DNA from: Paralithodes platypus | Taxonomy: Eukaryota > Arthropoda > Malacostraca > Decapoda > Lithodidae | Direction of reading: 5' to 3' | Assembly: GCA_032716605.1 (NCBI GenBank) | Contig: CM064580.1 | Span: 37,492,573-37,556,572 of the forward strand | Length of the DNA stretch: 64,000 bases | Part shown: positions 57,778 to 64,000 of the stretch, piece by piece | Layout of the letters: each line of letters starts with the position of its first letter | Position numbering within the stretch: the stretch's first letter is position 1 | Notes under the pieces: model-generated | The model's input: only the letters and a program-made list of their open reading frames with translations | What the model was told of the DNA's origin: nothing | The model's database searches: none | Made by a program: the position numbers and the translations under genes

Positions 57778-57809
57778 TATTATTATTATTATTATTATTA
57801 ATTATTATT

Positions 57810-58086
57810 ATTAATCACGTTAACTATCTTTTCTTTGTGTAACCTAATCGAGTAATCTTTTACTGTTTGAAAATAGGTTGTTTCATCGAGCGTCAGCCTA
57901 GTGTGTGTGCACCAGTTACCGAGTCATAGGATACCTCGTTGTCCAGGCACGACTCAGGGCGGTAATGGTGTTTTGTTTTCCAGTGTTTAAGGCAGGGGTT
58001 AGATCTAGTGTTACCGTTGTTGCATTTTGCCATTATCTAGTCCAATGTTGAAGAGCCCTGTGTCTTTGAGAACCTGGATCGTAACA
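57810..58086 (+). repeat. 3' LTR of element B, part 2
   Basis: TTAATCACGTTAACTATC to CGTAACA resumes the LTR sequence interrupted at 53797. TCAG follows. Confidence 0.92.
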
Positions 58087-58090
58087 TCAG

Positions 58091-58360
58091 TCATACCCTA
58101 TTCTTTGTAATGAATATACAGGAATGCTGGCAACTAGAAGCGGGACTAAAGCTAAAGAATGTCTACGAAGCTGTATAAACACTTAAATCAGAGAGAGAGC
58201 GAGAAAGAGAGGGGGGGGGGGGGTGATCTTGAGTACTCGTATTTCTGGCAAGATGCTTGTTATTCCCCCCACCTCGTTTAAAGATAAAAATAATGAAAAT
58301 ATCTGAAGCTGAATATGACTATATATATATATATATACACAGAGAGAAAGAGAGAGAGAA

Positions 58361-58404
<44 letters not shown>

Positions 58405-58972
58405 TGTGTGTTCTTGAGCATACTTCTATATTTAAGGTAGCACAACACTTCAACAAGCTTGTGTACGTGGTTGATGGGGGTTTTGTTTCTTAGAATACTG
58501 GCTGTATGTGGGTGTATAAGTATGTGAGTTTGTGGACATTTGAGTCTATAGATGGGGAAGGTATAATGATAAGGAGTCCAAATGTAATGTATGTATCTAA
58601 GTGGTTTTGGCATTTGGCATGGATGGGGTGATGTGTGCGTTTGTGACATTTTGTGAGTGAGTGTGTGGCTGGAGTAGTTATTATGAGTTGATGCGTACGG
58701 TAGTGTATCTAAGTGGATTTTAGTGAATGAGTCGATGAGTGTGTTTGTTTATTTGTGTGAGTGTTTGTGTACTGTGTATCTGCTCAGGAACGAGTTGTGT
58801 TTATGTGTGTGTTTATCTTTGTGAGAGGATGTGTAATATGTATCCCTCAGTGTTTGTGTGTGCCTGGTTGTTTATGTGTGTATATATGTGTGTTAGCACC
58901 AAAGCTTTACAAACACATGGTAACAAATCAGTGGCAAGAAAAACGCGACATAAATCCTTTGACGTAATGTTC

Positions 58973-59011
<39 letters not shown>

Positions 59012-60660
59012 TACAATAACCTGCCCTGCCATTACAGTTCCAACTTCCACTTGACGCTAACGCATTTTTTTAGTCATTCCATGAGCTGAGTCAGTTGGTG
59101 AGTGTTGAGAGTCAGGGTGCAACCACACCAAGCCCGTAACCAGACAGAATCCGACGCAAAATGTCCGGAGTCAGACAATGGTCCGACGCCAGATTAGGGT
59201 GGAAAAAACTTCACAAAGAAAGCGTTCACACCATAGAGTAAAGGTAGATAGAGTCGAAAGCGTGACGTCACAAATGTGAAAATAGTGATTCGTGCGTTGA
59301 AGATATGGCAGCACGATCGCAAAAAAAAATGGGAAGGTCTCTATTAATTCGTAATAATCCCCTACCTTGTACTAATAACGCTATGAATATTCAATTCATC
59401 GTTATCCAGAGACTGTAAACATGACAGAGTTCAATAGACATAAGTAAAGGCTACTGTAAAGGCCAGATCATCGTGAAATTATCGTCATTATTAGGAGGTT
59501 CACAATGAAATCTCTTCTACCCCCCCCCCCCCATCATTGTTGTTGTGAGAGTGGGGAGTAACACGAGTTGCCAACGTCAAACAGGACAACATATCCCTTC
59601 AGTAGATGTCATAAGTATAACCTAAATACGTATTTCGTGAACATTTCCAGTGTTAGTGCAGCTTTACAAATTTACATCTACATAACATGTAACTAATAAT
59701 ATATATTCTAATTTACATTTTCATTCTTGTTGTGTGGCTTGGAGTTATACAGCTTACATCATATATAAGTATTTTGTTTATATTGTATATGTATCCTTGA
59801 TCTTTTCTTCTTGCTTTTTTATATCTATATTTTAAATAAATTACAAGCGTTTTTACCAACATTAATTCATTCTTAAAGACGAATATAACGCCCCCTTTCC
59901 CTAACTAGCTGCCTTCAGGCAATTTTACGCAGCTTAGGACAGACTTCTAAAAAGCAAATGGCTTAAAATGACTCAAGCAATCCTTTAATCCCATGATATT
60001 ATTCTCAGGTTGTGTAAAATCGTCTACGGATAGCTAAAATATAATATAATGGAGAAAGGCGAGATCTGATTGAAACGCCTTAAACAAACAAACCTGAATC
60101 GTCTGGGAAATAACAAATAAATACATATTGTCTCGTTTGGGTTCGATACAGATTCGAGTTCATGCATACCTATTATGGTTTACGACTGCAGATACTTATG
60201 AACAAATATTGCAATTTTGTTGTTATAAGTTCTATCAGTGGCATTTACTGTGTTTGTGGGTATGATTTTGTTTAACGTTGAGCTGTGATTATGTTGGAAA
60301 ATGTGTGGTTCCGCGTATTCTGTATTTAATTTTCCCTGACCCACCAACGTTCTCAATTATCTAACAATTGAGAAGAAGAATTATGTAATCACTATTGCAT
60401 GCTTCATCAATGTTTTGTAAATAACTGATAGGTATGAAACACACCCTGATCAACTGTACTTGTGTTATTTTTATTTTTTTTTATATAGGCCTATGTATCT
60501 CCATGCATGATGTAAGCAAAATATATTTATAGGTGCAATAATTCAGAATTAGCATAATATATGTAAATTATGGCAAGCTTGAAATGTTTGAGATTTCATA
60601 TTCCAGTGTTTCAGTGTCAAATCATACACTCCTATTAAATATATATAGGCACAAATCAAG
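58091..60660. other. no gene recognised; several microsatellites
   Basis: It contains a G-run (58211-58223), (TA)n (58320-58337), (TG)n (58365-58394), (CA)n (58973-59009) and a C-run (59520-59532). A degenerate M3-like stretch may lie at 59885-60062 (GGCAATTTTACGCAGC). No gene. Confidence 0.5.
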
Positions 60661-61025
60661 CTGAAACATATAGACAGGCAGACCTAGATAAAGGCAGGCT
60701 GACAGACAGACAGACAGAAAGGCAAACATAAAGAAAGGCAGGCAGACAGACAACAAGGCAGAGAGACACACAAACAAGCAGACAGACAACAAGACAGACA
60801 GACAGACAACAAGGCAGACAGACAGACAACAAGGCAGAGAGACACAAACAAGCAGACAGACAACAAGGCAGACAGACAGACAACAAGGCAGACAGACACA
60901 CAAACAAGCAGACAGACAACAAGGCAGACAGACACACAAACAAGCAGACAGACAACAAGGCAGACAGACAGACAACAAGGCAGAAAGACATACAAACAAG
61001 GAGACTGACAGGCAAGCAAGGCGGA
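60661..61025 (+). repeat. GACA/CAAGGCA-rich satellite
   Basis: Units such as GCAGACAGACAACAAG and AGAGACACACAAACAA recur about ten times with variations. Cys/Leu-rich minus-strand frames are artefacts. Confidence 0.9.
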
Positions 61026-61076
61026 GAGAAAATATTGCCTGATTTGCAAATTGGGGCAGAATTGGCGATGAGACCT

Positions 61077-61291
61077 ATAACCCTTCCTGTACCAGCGAAG
61101 TCTGTTATATTATATTCTAGCAATATTTTGACATTTTTATGCAGCTTACGAAGGATCTGTGGTAGTTAAAAGGGTTGATTGATATAGTTCAAGGTCTGTT
61201 AATTGCTGGAGGCCCTTTTTTAGCTGATTAACTCTTCTAATATTAGCCAAAATCAAGTTAAAAGAACGGCACCGGTACTGGAAGGGTTTAA
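61077..61291. mobile_element. M3 element
   Basis: TAACCCTTCCTGTACCAGCG at the left and CACCGGTACTGGAAGGGTTTAA at the right are inverted. The interior GCTGGAGGCCC and GAAGGATCTGTGGTAG are shared with other copies. Confidence 0.8.
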
Positions 61292-62996
61292 TCGAATACA
61301 CACTCCTGAAGCTGGTGATGTCTTCGTATTAAAGTTGCTTCATTAAGTTTTCATAAACCCCAAATGAGGCTCGCCTGAGCAACCAAGGTTTAGTCCAGCG
61401 TGTTCGTTGTTTTTCGTTTTTTTTTATTTCCTGTCGCAACTGTCGTTGCACTGCTAGTTCTAATTCAGTTATGTTAATATGCAATCTGCACTCCAATTGT
61501 AACAAATCCATATTGGTGAAGCTATGGTAATCCCATTCACTTTAGACGAGCGCAGGTATATGGTGTCTGGTCGCTGGCAAAGCTATAACTATGTAGTTCG
61601 ATAGTTCACGAACTCTGAAAGGACATTCTTCCTAGTTTCTTTGAGGCATTTTTTGAAATAGATCTGACATTAGACGTCCAACTTAGGTTGGCAAACTTAA
61701 AATATATTAACTACGCGAAAAAATTGCAATATTTGTATTATTGGAAGTTATGTAGGATCCAGGTGGGATATGTTTGAATGAAGGGCTGAATGTATTTAGT
61801 TTATATATAAATATCTACATTGATACTGTATATGTAGATATACATATAGATAAATATGGATATGAGAGTTACATAGTTATATAGATATACAGATTGCACA
61901 GATCTTGCGGTCTCTACTAGACAGTCCATACTTAATTCTAACATAGAATTCGCTACAAAGTGGACGGTATAGACAGCAAAGCAGACGACCCTCTCATCAC
62001 CCACCACTCCTTCCAACCTTGGGTCGACTAGGAATTTAGTTGGGGAAACAAGGCCCCAGCAGAATGAAAACTAATATCTACTGGGAAATTCATAGTAAGC
62101 ATGACATTGAGAAATATTGTATACTACTGATACTTAACCTAACTTTTATTAAAGAGAAAGAGAGAGAGAATTAGCAAAATTGTTTTCAATGTGAAGTGAA
62201 GCATTGCTTCGTTCATATGAGCTCCCTACTCCCTCCCACAATCCACAGTCGTCTCTCCTTATCGTGACGTCAATGGTTCAGGCCCAGTGTTACCACAACG
62301 AAATAGCGTGAGGCATTAGAGATTTCGCCCAGGCGAGTACCTTTCATTTATGAGTGAGTGTAGGGTGTATACGTTCGTGGTGTACCGTGTCATTCCGAAA
62401 CTACACCATAGCACTTCTGTTTGACATCAAAATCGTTGTCAAAACCTCACGATTCATCACGGTTTGAGGTTCGTGACAAGTCGGCGCTATATTCTTGTAG
62501 GTGCGAAAGGGGCATTAACCCTTAATTAGCGGCGAGCAACATAAGTCGAGTTAAAAAAAGCTGGACTATGTGGCGGCGCTCGACATAACTCGAGTGGCAA
62601 TTTCAGCACGTAATGAGGCAGAGAGAGAGAGGCAAGTGAAGGCAGGGGAATAGCGAGGGTGTGACTGCTCCAGACCACGGGCGCGAACCTACTGACACAA
62701 TCTCAGCTCCCTCCTCCTTTCTCTCACTCGCTACATACTCAATTATGTACTGAAAGTACCGAATTACCTGCTTTTTGCACTCGCGTTGCACGGTTATTGC
62801 AAGAAAACTATCCATCATACAAGGATCGTTATGGTGTCATTCGAAAGCTCTGTTTATGCCCTTTTCAGGGATAGATAGGTACTTGTTTTACGTTCTGGGT
62901 CTTATTTAGGCATGAAAATGATCACGTAAACAGCCCTATTTTGGCTAAAAACACCCCGCTGTGCGGTACACATAAATAAACCGCATAGGCCGCTCG
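61292..62996. other. no gene recognised
   Basis: Mixed AT-rich sequence. A related pair, GGCGAGCAACATAAGTCGAG (62529) and GGCGCTCGACATAACTCGAG (62573), repeats once. No supported gene. Confidence 0.45.
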
Positions 62997-63372
62997 TAAG
63001 GTGTTGGGAGGCAGACCGTTTGTTTGGTCTATGAATTAATTTATTCAAATATTTTATTAGTTTCCTCCCTAGACCTCCATCAAGCTTAGAAAAAATACTC
63101 CCTAGACCCCCCTACAAGATACATTTGTACATTTTTCGGTAGAAAAATGTCCTGGCCGAAGGCCGATTCCACTTAAAATTACAGGCTCGCTATCGCTCGC
63201 CAGGACAAAATCGACACCTAAATGTCACGAAAGGTCTTAAAATTGACAATGAAATGGAGCAAAAGGTGTTAAAATCGCCAAACTAATGGGCCGAACGTCT
63301 TATAATCTCAAAACTAGTGGGGCTAAACATTGGGGAGAAGGGGGTCCAGAAAAAAGGTCTGCCTCCCCTTAA
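62997..63372 (-). mobile_element. M2 element, copy f
   Basis: It runs from TAAGGTGTTGGGAGGC to GCCTCCCCTTAA, with the central palindrome at 63129-63150 and GGCTCGCTATCGCTCGCCAG at about 63185. It abuts the candidate exon that follows. Confidence 0.8.
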
Positions 63373-63486
63373 GTCTTCCGGGTCTTGTCCCAGTCTGTGC
63401 CGAGCCGTCGTGGAGAGAGCTTCAAGATGAGATCCGCCTGCCCGCCCGTCCGCCCGCCATTCTGACCAGCTACACCCAACACCATG
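63373..63486 (+). other. candidate first exon of a host gene (weak)
   Basis: GC-rich sequence begins TCTTCCGGGTCTTG and ends CAACACCATG/GTAAGAATG, a start codon in good context directly followed by a consensus splice donor. Ribosomal and other housekeeping genes often have such ATG/intron starts (family knowledge). A short upstream frame starts at 63427. No downstream exon is visible before the window ends, so the gene cannot be identified. Confidence 0.3.
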
Positions 63487-64000
63487 GTAAGAATGTATTG
63501 TTTTGGTTTTTTTATAGTTACTTGTGATAAAGTATCTCCTTGATAGTATTTGCCTTTACCTATCATGCATATTTGGTATGGTTTAGCTGTAATAAAGTAC
63601 TGTATATCCTACCTCTTTGGGTGCTGGCTATGCAGAGTGAACGAATTCCGTTGGCCTACTTTGTAAACCTGCTACTGATATCAGGAAAAACTTCGATAGC
63701 ATTTCAAGGAATAAGATGAAAACATATAATATAAAAATAACGTTAAGAGAAAAAATAGACAGTATACGCGAATTTGTTGTGTGAGGGACAGTATTGCGTA
63801 TACTTCTAGCGATGGCTCCAACTCGATTTGGGTATTAAAGTTATTTCCATTCATCTATTTATATCCTTACTTATCGGTTTCTGGTATTAAAAACTGTGGC
63901 ATTTTAGTTATAAAACTATACCAGGTTAGGTTAGGTTAGGCTAATAAAAAACGTAATTGCATTTATTCTTAATATATAAAAACATGAAATATGAAGGAAA
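63487..64000. other. possible intron or intergenic DNA
   Basis: AT-rich. It contains three GGTTA repeats near 63925. No exon or repeat family is recognisable. Confidence 0.35.

Larger units (their letters stand above)
53798..57809 (+). mobile_element. non-LTR retrotransposon nested in the 3' LTR of B
   Basis: A 4.0-kb insertion carries endonuclease and RT in one frame, a 300-bp 3' UTR and a (TTA)n microsatellite tail (57778-57809). It splits the LTR exactly, and (A)TTAA is present on both sides (53793-53797 and 57810-57814). It is 5'-truncated, because the reading frame is already open at the first inserted base. Motifs fit the CR1/jockey group; the exact clade is not assigned. Confidence 0.93.
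46055..58086 (+). mobile_element. LTR retrotransposon B (Ty3/gypsy, Gmr1-like order), with a nested LINE
   Basis: The element is flanked by TCAG at 46051-46054 and 58087-58090. LTRs of about 1.7 kb bracket PBS, gag, protease, integrase, RT remnant and RNase H remnant, in that order. Integrase before RT is unlike ordinary Ty3/gypsy elements but matches the Gmr1 group. Without the 4.0-kb LINE in its 3' LTR it is about 8.0 kb, similar to element A. The coding region has a frameshift in a C-run, four in-frame stops and the RT/RNase H deletion. By eye the LTRs differ at about 17 positions (about 1 percent). Confidence 0.92.

Noticed and set aside
60622..61123. Cys/Leu-rich membrane-like proteins on the minus strand, open in three frames
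   Set aside because: Simultaneous opening of all three frames is a property of the GACA-type satellite.

Overview
This window looks like non-coding, repeat-dominated nuclear DNA from an arthropod, most likely a decapod crustacean. The reasons are the very long (GA)n, (TC)n and (TA)n tracts, dense short TTAA-flanked inverted-repeat elements, long-LTR Ty3/gypsy-type elements, CR1/jockey-type LINEs, tRNA-derived SINEs and scattered GGTTA-type motifs. I see no prokaryotic features, no CRISPR, no rRNA and no convincing multi-exon host gene. The only host-gene hints are two exon-like segments (42055-42435 and 63373-63486), both weak. The species assignment is inference and cannot be settled from this sequence.

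Layout. 1-4300: purine tracts, microsatellites and one copy of each of three TTAA-flanked miniature families, here called M1, M2 and M3. 4302-12329: LTR retrotransposon A, with 1.75-kb LTRs, a 4-bp target duplication GAAC, decayed gag-protease and rearranged pol remnants. 12334-20100: mostly unassigned AT-rich sequence with a (CCA)n block, three M2 copies around a 52-bp tandem repeat, and tRNA-like SINE relics. 20125-24986: LINE 3' remnants, a GGT-rich minisatellite and a SINE with a (GTT/AAC)n tail. 26550-32870: SINE relics, three M1 copies, an AT-rich satellite, two perfect hairpins and a tandem tRNA-derived SINE array that is itself interrupted by another SINE-like insertion. 33603-41764: a large imperfect inverted duplication whose spacer holds a CR1 LINE inside foldback arms and a mariner-type transposon (DD41D spacing) sitting in a (TA)n tract. 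42055-45680: exon candidate, telomere-like decamers inside an inverted repeat, a 134-bp hairpin-bearing tandem repeat, a SINE and an M2 copy. 46055-58086: LTR retrotransposon B (TSD TCAG), whose 3' LTR is split by a 4.0-kb non-LTR retrotransposon carrying an uninterrupted 1202-codon frame. 58091-64000: microsatellites, one M3, one M2 and a possible first exon.

How the parts relate. Elements A and B belong to one lineage: SAP-like and SCAN-like gag, one CCHC knuckle, a DTGA protease, and in B an integrase placed upstream of the reverse transcriptase. That order is known for Gmr1-type Ty3/gypsy elements. Both copies share the same internal loss of most RT and RNase H, yet both have flanking target duplications, so they look like a deletion-derivative family moved in trans. 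By eye the LTR pair of B differs at about 17 positions and that of A at about 30 plus several indels, so A appears older. The LINE in B's 3' LTR is younger still. The inverted duplication gives a filled/empty site pair for an M3 element, showing that M3 moved after the duplication and duplicates TTAA.
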